DNA from: Gaiella occulta
GTDB taxonomy: Bacteria; Actinomycetota; Thermoleophilia; Gaiellales; Gaiellaceae
NCBI RefSeq assembly: GCF_003351045.1
Contig: NZ_QQZY01000008.1
Location: forward strand, 62,001 to 126,000
DNA: 64,000 nucleotides
Direction: 5' to 3'
Shown: piece by piece, positions 25,091-34,486 of the stretch
How the letters are laid out: the number at the start of each line of letters is the position of its first letter
How positions within the stretch are numbered: the first letter of the stretch is position 1
Notes under the pieces: model-generated
The model's database searches: none
What the model saw: only the letters and a program-made list of their open reading frames with translations
Told to the model about the DNA's origin: nothing
Program-made: the position numbers and the translations under genes

Positions 25091-26496
25091 GAGCTCTCCC
25101 GTTCGGTGTGGACCGCGTCCGTTCGCTCGCGACTCGTAGCGACGGAGCCGGCCCGGCGCGCCGCGCGGGCGAATCTGAGCGCGAGGTGAGGGTACGCCGC
25201 CCAGTGGAGGTGGAGGTAGCTCGCGTGGATCGAGCCGGACGCGAAGCCCTCCCGCCGTTCGCTTCCGCGCGCGGCGAGCGTCCAGGCCGCGCCGCTCTCG
25301 CCGTGCGGCGGATCGACCCGCGAGTAGTGGAACTCGTGTCCCCGGAAGCGCTCGTCCGCCCGCGCGTACGCGGTGCTCGTGACGGTCGTCGCCTCCCGGT
25401 AGCCGAGCGTGAGACGGCTCGTCATCCGCGCGCGTGCGGGAAGCACGCCGCACATCTCGTTGCCGTCGAGGTCGGAGCAGAGATAGAGCAGGCCGCCGCA
25501 CTCGGCGAGGATCGGATGCCCGGCGCGCGCGAACGCCGCGATCTCCTCGCGAAGCGAGACGTTGGCCGCAAGCTCGGCGCCGAAGACCTCGGGAAAGCCG
25601 CCGGCGAGGACGAGCGCTCCGACGCCGTCGGGCAGCCGCTCGTCGTGGAGGGGGTCGAACGGCAGCAGCTCGGCTCCGGCAGCGGCCAGCAGCTCGAGGT
25701 TCTCCTCGTAGTGGAACGAGAACGCCGGTCCGCGGGCGATCCCGATGCGCGCTCCCGGCGCCGCCGGCTCGCCGGGCTCGGGGCTCCACGCCGGGCCGTC
25801 GAGCGCCGGGGCGCCGTGGGCGAGCGCCAGCACCGCGTCGAGGTCGGCGTGCGAGGCGATCCCGGCTGCGAGCGCGTCGAGCGCCGACATCGTGCGCGCC
25901 GCGCGCTCGCCGGCCGGCACCAGTCCGAGATGACGCTCCGGCGCGCTGACCTTGCCGTCGCGACGCAGCGCGCCGACGACGGGGAGGCCGAGCGGCGCGA
26001 TCGCCTCGCGCAGCAACTGCTCGTGCGTGTCCGATCCGATGCGGTTGAGGATCACGCCGGCGATCGCGAGAGCGGGGTCGAACGTCCGGTAGCCGTGCAC
26101 GATCGCGGCGACCGAGCGGGCCATCGAGGACGCGTCGACCACGAGGAGCACGGGAGCGTGCAGGAGCTTGGCGACGTGCGCCGTCGAGGCGAGCTCACCG
26201 CGGCCCGAGACGCCGTCGAACAGGCCCATGACACCCTCGATCACGGCGACGTCGGCGCCCGCCGCGCCGTGGCGCACGAGCGGAGCGACGAGATCGGGCC
26301 CGCTGAGGAAGGCATCGAGATTCCGGCCGGGCCGCCCTGAGGCGAGGGCGTGGTAGGTCGGATCGATGTAGTCGGGGCCCACCTTGAAGCCCTGGACACG
26401 CAGTCCGCGGGCGCGGAGCGCGCCGATCAGGCCGCAGGCGACACTCGTCTTGCCGGCGCCGGAGCTCGTCCCGGCGATGACGACGCGCGGGATCAC
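25087..26496 (-). CDS. cobB: Hydrogenobyrinic/cobyrinic acid a,c-diamide synthase CobB
   Basis: This amidates the a and c carboxylates with glutamine and ATP. It has 469 aa with an N-terminal dethiobiotin-synthetase-like ATPase (VVIAGTSSGAGKTSV, QGFKVGPDYIDPTYH, VIEGVMGLFDG) and a C-terminal class I-like glutaminase. The nucleophilic Cys lies in HPILAECGGLLYLC, and the paired His is in the SIHASYLHLHW region. GTG at 26496 gives a GTGA overlap with the upstream stop. GTG 26499 is also possible, but its GGAGG spacing is too short. In this late-insertion pathway the substrate is probably the metal-free hydrogenobyrinic acid. Confidence 0.93.
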   Translation of the reverse strand: MIPRVVIAGTSSGAGKTSVACGLIGALRARGLRVQGFKVGPDYIDPTYHALASGRPGRNLDAFLSGPDLVAPLVRHGAAGADVAVIEGVMGLFDGVSGRGELASTAHVAKLLHAPVLLVVDASSMARSVAAIVHGYRTFDPALAIAGVILNRIGSDTHEQLLREAIAPLGLPVVGALRRDGKVSAPERHLGLVPAGERAARTMSALDALAAGIASHADLDAVLALAHGAPALDGPAWSPEPGEPAAPGARIGIARGPAFSFHYEENLELLAAAGAELLPFDPLHDERLPDGVGALVLAGGFPEVFGAELAANVSLREEIAAFARAGHPILAECGGLLYLCSDLDGNEMCGVLPARARMTSRLTLGYREATTVTSTAYARADERFRGHEFHYSRVDPPHGESGAAWTLAARGSERREGFASGSIHASYLHLHWAAYPHLALRFARAARRAGSVATSRERTDAVHTERESS

Positions 26497-27455
26497 CACA
26501 CCTCCACGCAGGTCGATGTCGGAACGGTCGCCGGCAGCTCCGCGACGGCGCGCTCTGTCAGCCGCATGCGCCCGCCGTTCCCGCCGGCGCCCGCGCTCCA
26601 GGTGAGGCAGGGAACGGGATCGCCGTCGTGGATGCCCGTGCGCGGATCGCAGCCGTGGTCGGGACAGACGCGCAGCGTGCCCCCCGCGCGCATGACCGCA
26701 CGGGCGAGCGGCGTGACGAGCTCGCGGTCGATCCGCTCGATCGCGGCGACCTTCGCGGCCGGGTTGCGCCGGTGCGACGCCTCGTCCGGTGCACCGACAT
26801 GGACGACGACCTGCTTCGCGCCCCGTGCCATCGCCTCGAGGGCGCTCGCCGCCTTCGCCTCGAGGTCGGTGTCGAGCGATCCCGTGGCGCCGTCGGGCAC
26901 GACGACATCCGCGCCCATGAGGCGCGCGACGCCGGCGGCGGCACCGCGGGCCGCGACGACGACCGTCGCCGGCCCGAGCAGGCGCGGCGGCAGCGCCCCC
27001 TCGGCCCACACGCGCAGGCCCTCGCGCGCGGCGATCGGCAGCGGCGGAGGGCCCGTGAGGAGCAGGCGATGCTCGCCGATGGGCTGGACGGAGTGCCGGG
27101 GCGCGGCGGCCCGAAGCTCGTCGGCGGCGCGCCCGACGCTCGTCTCTTCGGCTCTCCCGCCGTCGGCGGCAACGACGTCGACACGCCACGCTCGCTGCCC
27201 TTCCGCAAGCGGGACGTCGCGCGCCGCGGCCTCGATCATGCCGCGGTCGACGGGGACAGCGGGCGTCCAGCCGAGCAGCACGGGGATCGCCGTCTCCGAG
27301 CCCGCCGGCAGCCCGGCCGGGACCGTCCGTACGCGGCTGAGCGTACCAGCCGCCGCAAGCTCGTCGAGAGCCGGCGTCCGCGCCCGCTCGAGGCTCGTCG
27401 CCGTCGCTCCCCCGGGCTCGCTCGCGCCGTCGAGGATGACGAGGACCGCTACCAC
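26493..27455 (-). CDS. ApgM-like metalloenzyme (cofactor-independent phosphoglycerate mutase family)
   Basis: The 320-aa protein belongs to the alkaline-phosphatase superfamily and matches the archaeal-type phosphoglycerate mutase ApgM. The signs are an N-terminal VILDGASEP with a metal-binding Asp, PAGSETAIPVLLGWTP with the phosphorylatable Ser, and DGATGSLDTDLEAKAASALEAM. Also present are VHVGAPDEASHRRNPAAKV and VCPDHGCDPRTGIHDGDPVP. All metal ligands seem retained. It lies between cobO and cobB with 7- and 4-bp overlaps, so it is part of the cobalamin operon rather than glycolysis. Plausible roles are making L-threonine phosphate or acting on ribazole phosphate. Neither is proved. Confidence 0.75.
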   Translation of the reverse strand: MVAVLVILDGASEPGGATATSLERARTPALDELAAAGTLSRVRTVPAGLPAGSETAIPVLLGWTPAVPVDRGMIEAAARDVPLAEGQRAWRVDVVAADGGRAEETSVGRAADELRAAAPRHSVQPIGEHRLLLTGPPPLPIAAREGLRVWAEGALPPRLLGPATVVVAARGAAAGVARLMGADVVVPDGATGSLDTDLEAKAASALEAMARGAKQVVVHVGAPDEASHRRNPAAKVAAIERIDRELVTPLARAVMRAGGTLRVCPDHGCDPRTGIHDGDPVPCLTWSAGAGGNGGRMRLTERAVAELPATVPTSTCVEVW

Positions 27456-28081
27456 TCGATCCCCTGCTGGGCGCGGATCCCTGCGTCCATCGGATGCTTG
27501 ACCTTGACCACCTCGGAGACGAGATCGGCGGCGGCGACGAGATCCTGCGGCGCGTTGCGGCCGGTCAGGATCACGTGCTGGAACCCTGGACGGCCGCGCA
27601 GCGTGGCGAGCACGTCGTCGAGGTCTATCCAGCCCCAGTTGATCGGGTAGGTGATCTCGTCGAGCAGCAGGAACTCGTAGCGCTGCTCCGCGATGGCCAG
27701 CTTGACCCCTTCCCATCCTTCGCGCGCGAGGTCGGCCGACTCCTCGAGATCGCGGGAGAGCCACGACCACCCGTTCCCCATCTTCTCCCAGTCGATGCCG
27801 CCGAGTGCGGCTGCCGCCTTCGCCTCGCCAACCTTCCACTTCCCCGACTTCACGAACTGGAAGACGCCGCAGCGGTACCCACGGGCCCAGGAGCGCAGCA
27901 GCATGCCGAAGGCAGAGGTGCTCTTGCCCTTGCCATGGCCGGTGAGGACGACGACGAGCGGGCGGTCACGGGGCTTGCGCCGTTTCGGCTCGGCGCTTCC
28001 CTCGTCGCCCGGCCGGTGCGGCACGTCGACCTCTCCGCTGCCGTGCCGGGCGAGTGGTTCCTGGATGGATGGTTCGATCAT
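27449..28081 (-). CDS. cobO: Cob(I)yrinic acid a,c-diamide adenosyltransferase CobO
   Basis: CobO transfers the 5'-deoxyadenosyl group of ATP to Co(I). It has 210 aa. The P-loop GHGKGKST near residue 48 uses the unusual GxxxGKxT form of BtuR/CobO. FQFVKSGKWKVGEAKAA, LLLDEITYPINWGWID and HVILTGRNAPQ are diagnostic. A charged N-terminal extension of about 38 residues precedes the core. The ATG overlaps the chelatase stop (ATGA), which couples cobalt insertion to adenosylation. Confidence 0.95.
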   Translation of the reverse strand: MIEPSIQEPLARHGSGEVDVPHRPGDEGSAEPKRRKPRDRPLVVVLTGHGKGKSTSAFGMLLRSWARGYRCGVFQFVKSGKWKVGEAKAAAALGGIDWEKMGNGWSWLSRDLEESADLAREGWEGVKLAIAEQRYEFLLLDEITYPINWGWIDLDDVLATLRGRPGFQHVILTGRNAPQDLVAAADLVSEVVKVKHPMDAGIRAQQGIEW

Positions 28082-29985
28082 GCCGCTCTCCTGGAGGTCG
28101 CTCGTGGGGCTACGAGGGTGTGGACGCGGCCGCCTGCCGCCGCTGCGAGCGCGCCGGCAAGGCCGAGGCGAACCGGCCCGTCCTCGCTGTCGATGACGTG
28201 CACGGCCGACGCGGCCCGGCCGAGAAGGAGCGAGGCGCGACGGACCTCGCCGCGGTCATCCGGGACACGCCCGTCGGTGAGCACGACGGCGATCGCGCGG
28301 CGGGCGGGATCGCGCGCGTGCTCGCGCCGGATCAGCCGCTCTGCTGCGAGGAGCCCTGAGGCAAGCGGCGTGCGCCCACCCGCCGCGAGCTCTCGAATCG
28401 CCGCCGCGGCGCGCTCGACCGGGGCGCCCGGCTCGACGATGATCTGCGCGCCTCCGTCCCGGAAGGCGATGATCGCGACGCGGTCGCGGCGCGCGTAGGC
28501 GTCACGCAGCAGCGCGAGCAGTGCGCCCTTGACGCGCGCGAGGCGCCGGCGGGCGCCCATCGAGCCGCTCGCGTCGACGACGAGGCAGAGGAGCACGCCC
28601 TCGCGGCCCGAGCGGACGTGCTCGTGCAGCGAGCCTGCGCGACCGTGCGCCAGCTGCTCGCGCAGCGTGGCGACGATCGCCAGGTCGTCGCTACCGGGCG
28701 GCGCCGGGCGGCTGTCGATCATGCCGGCGGACGGCCCGCCGGCGCGGGCGCGGCGGCCCGCCGGCCCGCTGCCGGTGCCCGTGAGCACGAGCGCCTGGAG
28801 CGGCACCGCCGCGCCGGCCGGGGCGTCGCGGCGGTCGCGCGCGGGCGCGCGGGGATCGGGTTGCTCCACGGCGGCTCCCCCGTTCCCCGAAGGCCCGGCA
28901 GCGCCGGCGGGTCCGTCCGCGGACGAGTCGGGGGTCGGCGTGCGCGGAGCGCCGCTCGGGCGGCTGGGGGGCCCGTCATCCGGGTCGCGGTCGCCGAGCG
29001 CCCGCTCGAGCTCGTTCTCGACCGCGCCGCTGTGACCGTCGAGCGGGTCGCGCCGGAGGCGGTGGGCGAGCGCGAGGCGTGCGGCCCGCCGGACGTGGCT
29101 CTCGTCGACTGCATCGGCGGCGTCGAGCGCTGCAAGCGCGCGCGCGGCACGGGCACAGACGATGTCGCCCCGGATGCCGTCGATCCCGAGCTTTGCGCAG
29201 GCCGACGTGATGCGCAGAAGCTCGCGCTCGGGCAGCGCGACGCGGGGAAGGCGCTCGCGGGCCGCGGCGATCCGTCGTGCCAGCGATTCCTCCTTCTCCC
29301 TCCACCGGGCGCAGAAGCCCGACGGGTCCTGGTCGAAGGCCATGCGCCGGCGCACGATCTCCGAGCGGGTGCCGGGATCCTTCGAGGCGCTGACCTCGAC
29401 ACCGAGCCCGAAGCGGTCGAGCAGCTGGGGACGGAGCTCGCCCTCCTCGACGTTCATCGTCCCGACGAGGATGAAGCGTGCGGCGTGCGACGCGGAGATC
29501 GCTTCGCGCTCGACGCGGGCGACTCCCGAGGCGGCCGCGTCGAGGAGTGCATCGACGAGGTGGTCGGGCAGCAGGTTGACCTCGTCGACGTAGAGGATTC
29601 CCTGGTGTGCGCGGGCGAGCAGGCCCGGCTCGAACGCCTGCTCGCCGGCGAGCGCGCGACCGAGATCGAGGGATCCGACGAGCCGGTCGAGCGTCGCCCC
29701 GAGCGGAAGCTCGACGAGCGCCACCGGGCGCGGCGCCGTCGGCGCATCCGCGGGGATGCGACCGCCTGGGGCGAGCTCCCCCGGCGCGAATGCGAACGGC
29801 TGCTCGGCGGCGGCGATCACGGGCGGCAGCAGCGGCGTGAGCCCGCGGACGGCGGTGGACTTCGCGCTGCCGCGCTCCCCGCGTACGAGTACGCCGCCGA
29901 CGTCCGGGGCGACGGCGTTGACGAGCAGCGCTTCGACGAGGGCGTCCTGGCCGACGATCGCGCTGAGCGGGAAGGCAAGGCTCAC
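28078..29985 (-). CDS. ChlI/ChlD-type chelatase ATPase (putative cobaltochelatase subunit)
   Basis: The 635-aa protein fuses an AAA+ ChlI-like motor (residues about 8-330) to a ChlD-like C-terminus. The motor has VRGERGSAKSTAV as Walker A, ILYVDEVNLLPDHLVDALLD as Walker B, and ARFILVGTMNVEEGELRPQLLDRFG. A Pro/Gly/Ala-rich acidic linker (about 345-430) leads to a von Willebrand A domain with a MIDAS motif CLVVDASGSMGA. Mycobacterial cobalamin operons carry a similar gene next to cobO. In this setting it should drive ATP-dependent cobalt insertion with CobN, replacing the separate CobS and CobT chelatase proteins. Mg-chelatase activity is unlikely because no chlorophyll genes are present. Confidence 0.85.
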   Translation of the reverse strand: MSLAFPLSAIVGQDALVEALLVNAVAPDVGGVLVRGERGSAKSTAVRGLTPLLPPVIAAAEQPFAFAPGELAPGGRIPADAPTAPRPVALVELPLGATLDRLVGSLDLGRALAGEQAFEPGLLARAHQGILYVDEVNLLPDHLVDALLDAAASGVARVEREAISASHAARFILVGTMNVEEGELRPQLLDRFGLGVEVSASKDPGTRSEIVRRRMAFDQDPSGFCARWREKEESLARRIAAARERLPRVALPERELLRITSACAKLGIDGIRGDIVCARAARALAALDAADAVDESHVRRAARLALAHRLRRDPLDGHSGAVENELERALGDRDPDDGPPSRPSGAPRTPTPDSSADGPAGAAGPSGNGGAAVEQPDPRAPARDRRDAPAGAAVPLQALVLTGTGSGPAGRRARAGGPSAGMIDSRPAPPGSDDLAIVATLREQLAHGRAGSLHEHVRSGREGVLLCLVVDASGSMGARRRLARVKGALLALLRDAYARRDRVAIIAFRDGGAQIIVEPGAPVERAAAAIRELAAGGRTPLASGLLAAERLIRREHARDPARRAIAVVLTDGRVPDDRGEVRRASLLLGRAASAVHVIDSEDGPVRLGLAGALAAAAGGRVHTLVAPRATSRRAA

Positions 29986-30725
29986 CGGGCGACCTCGCTT
30001 GCGACCGCGCAGCGCACGTCGAGCGCGGCGACGGCTCCGATGACGAGCACGAGCGGGGCACGCAGACCGTCCGCGGCGATCGCGTCGGGGAGGGCGGCGA
30101 GCGTCGAGCGCACCTCGCGCTGGCCCGCAAGCGTGGCCTCCTGCACGGCTGCGGCGGGGGTGTCGGCCGCGCGGCCCGCCTGCAGCAGCCGGCGGGTGAC
30201 CAGGCCGGCGGTGGCCGCCCCCATCAGCACGACGAGCGTGTCGACCGCGGCGAGCGCGCTCCAGTCGTGGCCGTCGAGTCCCGCCGCGTGCGCCGTCATG
30301 ACCGCGAACGACCTGGCCGCTTCCCGGTGCGTGACCGGGATCCCGGCCGCCGCGGGCCCGGCGAGCGCCGAGCTGATGCCGGGGACGAGCTCGAACTCGA
30401 TCCCGGCCGCCGCGAGCGCGATGGCCTCCTCGCCGCCGCGGCCGAACACGAACGGGTCGCCGCCCTTGAGGCGCACGACGTCCAGCCCCGACCGCGCGCG
30501 CGAGATGAGGATGCGATTGATCTCCTCCTGGGCTACCGAGGCCTTCCCGGGGCGCTTGGAGACATCGACCAGCTCGGTACCGGGACGGCAGCCGGCGAGC
30601 ACGTCGGGCCCCACGAGGCGGTCGTGCACGATGACGTCCGCCGCCGCGATCAGGCGCGCCGCCCTCACCGTCAGCAGATCCGCGTCGCCCGGTCCCGCGC
30701 CGACCAGGTGGATACGGCCGCTCAC
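29982..30725 (-). CDS. cobA: Uroporphyrinogen-III C-methyltransferase CobA
   Basis: CobA makes precorrin-2 from uroporphyrinogen III, the entry step. The 247-aa single-domain form has GAGPGDADLLTVRAARL, ADVIVHDRLV, KRPGKASVAQEEINRIL, VRLKGGDPFVFGRGGEEA and ELVPGISSALAGPAAAGIPVTHR. No CysG dehydrogenase/ferrochelatase domain is attached, consistent with the corrin branch rather than siroheme. It overlaps cobN (GTGA) upstream and the chelatase gene downstream. Confidence 0.95.
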   Translation of the reverse strand: MSGRIHLVGAGPGDADLLTVRAARLIAAADVIVHDRLVGPDVLAGCRPGTELVDVSKRPGKASVAQEEINRILISRARSGLDVVRLKGGDPFVFGRGGEEAIALAAAGIEFELVPGISSALAGPAAAGIPVTHREAARSFAVMTAHAAGLDGHDWSALAAVDTLVVLMGAATAGLVTRRLLQAGRAADTPAAAVQEATLAGQREVRSTLAALPDAIAADGLRAPLVLVIGAVAALDVRCAVASEVAR

Positions 30726-33700
30726 GCCCCCGCCTCCTCGAGCTCTCCCTCGAGGCGCAGGTAGCGCTCGCGAATGCCCGAGAGCGTGGCGGCGTCCGGA
30801 TGCGCCCAGAGGCCGCGATCCGACGCCTCGAGCAGGCGCTCCGCGATCGCGCGCGCGGCCCATGGATTCGACCGCGACATGAACTCGGCGACATCGGGAT
30901 CGAGGAGGTAGCGCTCGGCGATCTGCTCGTACATCCAGTCCTCGGCGACGCCCGTCGTCGCGTCGTAGCCGAACAGGTAGTCGACCGTTGCCGAGAGCTC
31001 GGCCGCTCCCTTGTAGCCGTGGCGGATCATCGAGGCGATCCAGCGCGGGTTGTCGACGCGCGCCCGGAAGACACGGCGCGTCTCCTCGGCGAGCGTGCGC
31101 GCGACGACCCGGGAGGGGTCGGAGCTGTCGCCGAGGTACGCGGCCGGCTCGCGGCCGCTGAGCGCTCTCACCGTCGCCACCATCCCGCCGTGGAACTGGT
31201 AGTAGTCGTCCGAGTCGAGGATGTCGTGCTCGCGCGAGTCGATGTTCTTGACGGCGACCTCGATGCGCGCGTAGCAGGCTCGCATCGCCTCGGCTGCCGG
31301 CGCCCCGTCGTGCCCGCGGCCGTACGCGTGACCGCTCCAGGCCTCGTAGACCTCGGCAATGTCGCCCTCGTCGCGCCAGTCGCGTGCGTCGATGAGCTGG
31401 AGCAGCCCGGCGCCGTAGGCTCCGGGCTTCGAGCCGAACACGCGGATCGTCGCCTGCCGCCACGCGGCCGTGCCGCCCAGCTCGGCGGCGAGCCGCTCGG
31501 TGTCCTCGCGCGCGTGGGCGGCCACGAAGTTCTCGGCCGCCGGCTCATCGAGCGCGGCGACCTTCGCGACGGCATCGTCGATGAGCTGGACGAGGTGTGG
31601 GAACGCGTCGCGGAAGAACCCGGAGATGCGCACCGTCACGTCGATGCGCGGGCGCCCGAGCTCGCCGATCGGCACGACCTCGAGCCCCGTCACGCGCTGC
31701 GACTCGGGATGCCAGGTCGGGCGAACGCCGAGCAAGGCGAGGATCTCGGCGACGTCGTCTCCCTGGGTGCGCATGGCGGAGGTGCCCCAGGCGACGAGTC
31801 CGACCATGCGAGGAAGCTCGCCCGTCTCGGCACGGTGGCGATCGAGCAGCGCCTCGGCGAGCCGCCGGCCCACGTCCCAGGAGAGCTCGGAGGGCAGGGC
31901 GCGGGGATCGACGGAGTAGAAGTTGCGCCCGGTCGGAAGCACGTCGACGCGGCCGCGCGTCGGACTCCCCGAAGGCCCTGCCGGAACGTGGCGGCCGTGC
32001 AGGGCGGCGAGCACGTTGCCGACCTCCGCATGGGTGCCCCGAATCCGCGGCACGACCTCGCAGGCGGCGAAGCGCAGCGAGCGCTCGACACCGTCGTCGC
32101 GGCGGCCGAGAGTCGCCTCGCACACTGTCCCGACGGCGGCAGCGTCCCAGCCGCGGGCGTCGAGCGCCGCGAGCAGCGCGGCCTGCGCCGCCTCCAGCCG
32201 ATCCACGAGATCGCCGGCGCTTCCCGCCGGGCCGCGGAACCGTTCGAGCAGCCCTCTCGGCCGGTCGGGCGCCGGTGCGCCGGGGGCGGCGACGAGGGCG
32301 GGCTCGTCGAGGCCGAACGCGGCTCCGATGGCGCGCCGCAGACCGGGGACGTCGCCGGAGCCGAGGCGCAGCACCGCGGCGACGAGACCCCGCAGCTGCT
32401 CCCCCTCCGGTGCCACGCCGAGGACGTGGAGACCGTCCTTGACCTGGATGTCCTTGACCTCGCACAGATAGCCGTCGATGTGCTCGACGAGCGCGCCCAC
32501 GTCGTCGGGCCGCTCGTCCACGCCGAGGTCTGTTTGCAGGTTTGCACGCTCGATCGCGGACCAGATGCGGGCGGCGAGCGCGGGAAGCTTCGTCGGGTCG
32601 AGCACCTCGAGCCGCGCGTACTCGTCGAGCAGGGACTCGAGCTCGGCGAGCTCGTCGTAGGTCTCGGCGCGCATCATCGGCGGGACGAGATGGTCGACGA
32701 CGACCGCGTGCGCGCGGCGCTTGGCCTGCACTCCCTCGCCCGGGTCGTTGACGACGAACGGGTAGATGAGCGGGATGTCGCCGAGCGCCGCGTCGGGAGC
32801 GCAGGCCGGCGAGAGCGCGAGCATCTTGCCCGGTAGCCATTCGAGCGTGCCGTGCTTGCCGAGGTGGATGATCGCGTCCGCGCCCCACTTCCCGTCCAGC
32901 CACCAGTAGCAGGCGAGGTAGTGGTGCGTCGGAGGCAGCTTCGGGTCGTGGTAGATGCCGACCGGATCCTCGCCGTAGCCTCGCGGCGGCTGGATCGCGA
33001 CGAGCACGTTCCCGAGCTCGAGCCCGGTGATGACGAAGTCCTCGCCGTCGACGTAGTGCTCGCCGGGCGGCGGCCCCCAACGCTCCTCGATCGCCTCGCG
33101 CAACGCGGCCGGAAGCCGCGCGTAGCGCGCGAGGTACTCGTCGACATGAAGCCGCAGGGGCGCAGCGGCGAGCTGGTCGTCGGTGAGGAACTCGGGGTCG
33201 TGGCCCCCTGCCGCGATCAGCGCGTGCATGAGCTCGTCGCCGTGCGCGAAGGGGCGCTCGACCCGCATCCCGTCCGCGTGCAGCGCATCGAGCAGGCGCA
33301 GCGCGCTCGCCGGGGTGTCGAGGCCGACGGCCATGCCGACGCGGGCGTGCCGGGTCGGGAAGCTCGTCAGGAGGATGGCGACGCGGCGCTCGCCGGGAGG
33401 CGTGAACCGCAGGCGCGCGCTGCGCACCGCGAGGTGCGCGACGCGCGCGCAGCGCTCGGGGTCCGGGACGTAGCGGGGTACCGGCACACCGACGGGGGAT
33501 TCCCCCGCGTCGCGCTCCTTGAACGAGATGACGCCGCCGAGGAGGCGCCCGTCGAACTCGGGGATCGCGACCTGCGTCGCCGCGTCGAGCGGCGACAGGC
33601 CCGTGTCCGACGCCTCCCAGGCGGCGCGCGAGGCAGTCGCGCAGACCGCCTGGATCACCGGGACGTCGAGCGCCGCGAGAGCCGCGGCATCCCACTCCTG

Positions 33701-34486
33701 CCACTGCTCGCCCACCCCTTCGCCCGCGGCGGCCGCGGCGTCACCGGCCGCCGAGCCTCCGGTGGCGAGCATCGTCGTCAACAGCGCATCGACATGACCG
33801 TCGAGCAGCGCCAGCGCAGGCACGCTGCCGTCCGCGCCACGGCGCAGCGTGTAGCTCCACACCGCGAGCGCGTTTCCGCCGGCAGCCTCGATCGCGGCGC
33901 AGAGCGCATCGACGAAGGCGGTGTTGCCGGTCAGGCGGTGCGACCGGTAGAAGCAGATCGCCACCGTCGGGCGATCGCGATCGCGACGCTCGAGCGCGCG
34001 CTCGAGCGGGACGTCGCCCTCGCCCGGCAGGTAGACGCCGAGATCGGGCACCTCATGCGGCGCCTCGAACCCATACCCCTCGAGCAGGAAGGTGTCCGCC
34101 AGGAACCGCAACAGCTGCTCGACGTTCCCGACATCGCCGTGGCGGAGGTACTCGCCGGCCTGGGCGACCGCGCCGGCCGGAGCCAGCGAGAGCCCGGTCA
34201 TCTCCGCGTCGGGCTCGGCCTCGCCGCCCAGCGCGAGCAGCGCGATACCCTGCTCCGCGCAGCGGGCTCTGAGGAGGTCGAAGCCCTCCGGCCAGCCGCG
34301 GCGGCCGCCCAAAATGCGGCAGAGCACGACGCGCGCTCCGTCGAGGACGTCGCCGACGAACGCCGAGTGGTCGGAGGAGGCGCTCGGGTTCGCACAGCGC
34401 ACGGCGGGGAAGCCCTGCGGTAGCCGCTCGACTGCCGCGGCCGTCGCGAGGATCTCGGTGTCCGCGGTCGTCACGAAGCGCAGCAC
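30722..34486 (-). CDS. cobN: Cobaltochelatase large subunit CobN
   Basis: CobN is the porphyrin-binding subunit that inserts Co2+ into hydrogenobyrinic acid a,c-diamide. The 1254-aa length is typical. Conserved parts include TVAICFYRSHRLTGNTAFVDAL, PIQAV-like VIQAVCATASRAAW, a catalytic HLGKHGTLEWLPGK with paired histidines near residue 555, and DVTVRISGFFRDAFPH. The C-terminal DSDDYYQFHGGMVATV and NPRWIASMIRHGYKGAAE are also typical. The GTG start lies inside the cobQ end (16-bp overlap). Its motor partner is the ChlID-type protein two genes downstream. Confidence 0.96.
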   Translation of the reverse strand: MLRFVTTADTEILATAAAVERLPQGFPAVRCANPSASSDHSAFVGDVLDGARVVLCRILGGRRGWPEGFDLLRARCAEQGIALLALGGEAEPDAEMTGLSLAPAGAVAQAGEYLRHGDVGNVEQLLRFLADTFLLEGYGFEAPHEVPDLGVYLPGEGDVPLERALERRDRDRPTVAICFYRSHRLTGNTAFVDALCAAIEAAGGNALAVWSYTLRRGADGSVPALALLDGHVDALLTTMLATGGSAAGDAAAAAGEGVGEQWQEWDAAALAALDVPVIQAVCATASRAAWEASDTGLSPLDAATQVAIPEFDGRLLGGVISFKERDAGESPVGVPVPRYVPDPERCARVAHLAVRSARLRFTPPGERRVAILLTSFPTRHARVGMAVGLDTPASALRLLDALHADGMRVERPFAHGDELMHALIAAGGHDPEFLTDDQLAAAPLRLHVDEYLARYARLPAALREAIEERWGPPPGEHYVDGEDFVITGLELGNVLVAIQPPRGYGEDPVGIYHDPKLPPTHHYLACYWWLDGKWGADAIIHLGKHGTLEWLPGKMLALSPACAPDAALGDIPLIYPFVVNDPGEGVQAKRRAHAVVVDHLVPPMMRAETYDELAELESLLDEYARLEVLDPTKLPALAARIWSAIERANLQTDLGVDERPDDVGALVEHIDGYLCEVKDIQVKDGLHVLGVAPEGEQLRGLVAAVLRLGSGDVPGLRRAIGAAFGLDEPALVAAPGAPAPDRPRGLLERFRGPAGSAGDLVDRLEAAQAALLAALDARGWDAAAVGTVCEATLGRRDDGVERSLRFAACEVVPRIRGTHAEVGNVLAALHGRHVPAGPSGSPTRGRVDVLPTGRNFYSVDPRALPSELSWDVGRRLAEALLDRHRAETGELPRMVGLVAWGTSAMRTQGDDVAEILALLGVRPTWHPESQRVTGLEVVPIGELGRPRIDVTVRISGFFRDAFPHLVQLIDDAVAKVAALDEPAAENFVAAHAREDTERLAAELGGTAAWRQATIRVFGSKPGAYGAGLLQLIDARDWRDEGDIAEVYEAWSGHAYGRGHDGAPAAEAMRACYARIEVAVKNIDSREHDILDSDDYYQFHGGMVATVRALSGREPAAYLGDSSDPSRVVARTLAEETRRVFRARVDNPRWIASMIRHGYKGAAELSATVDYLFGYDATTGVAEDWMYEQIAERYLLDPDVAEFMSRSNPWAARAIAERLLEASDRGLWAHPDAATLSGIRERYLRLEGELEEAGA

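Noticed and set aside
28078-29985. Magnesium chelatase for chlorophyll synthesis
   Set aside because: The fused ChlI/ChlD architecture is shared, but no bchH or other chlorophyll gene is present, while CobN and cobO are adjacent, so cobalt insertion is the better reading.
30800-32836. A 678-residue plus-strand open frame opposite cobN
   Set aside because: CobN is unambiguous on the other strand. The frame is a GC-driven antisense shadow without family motifs.
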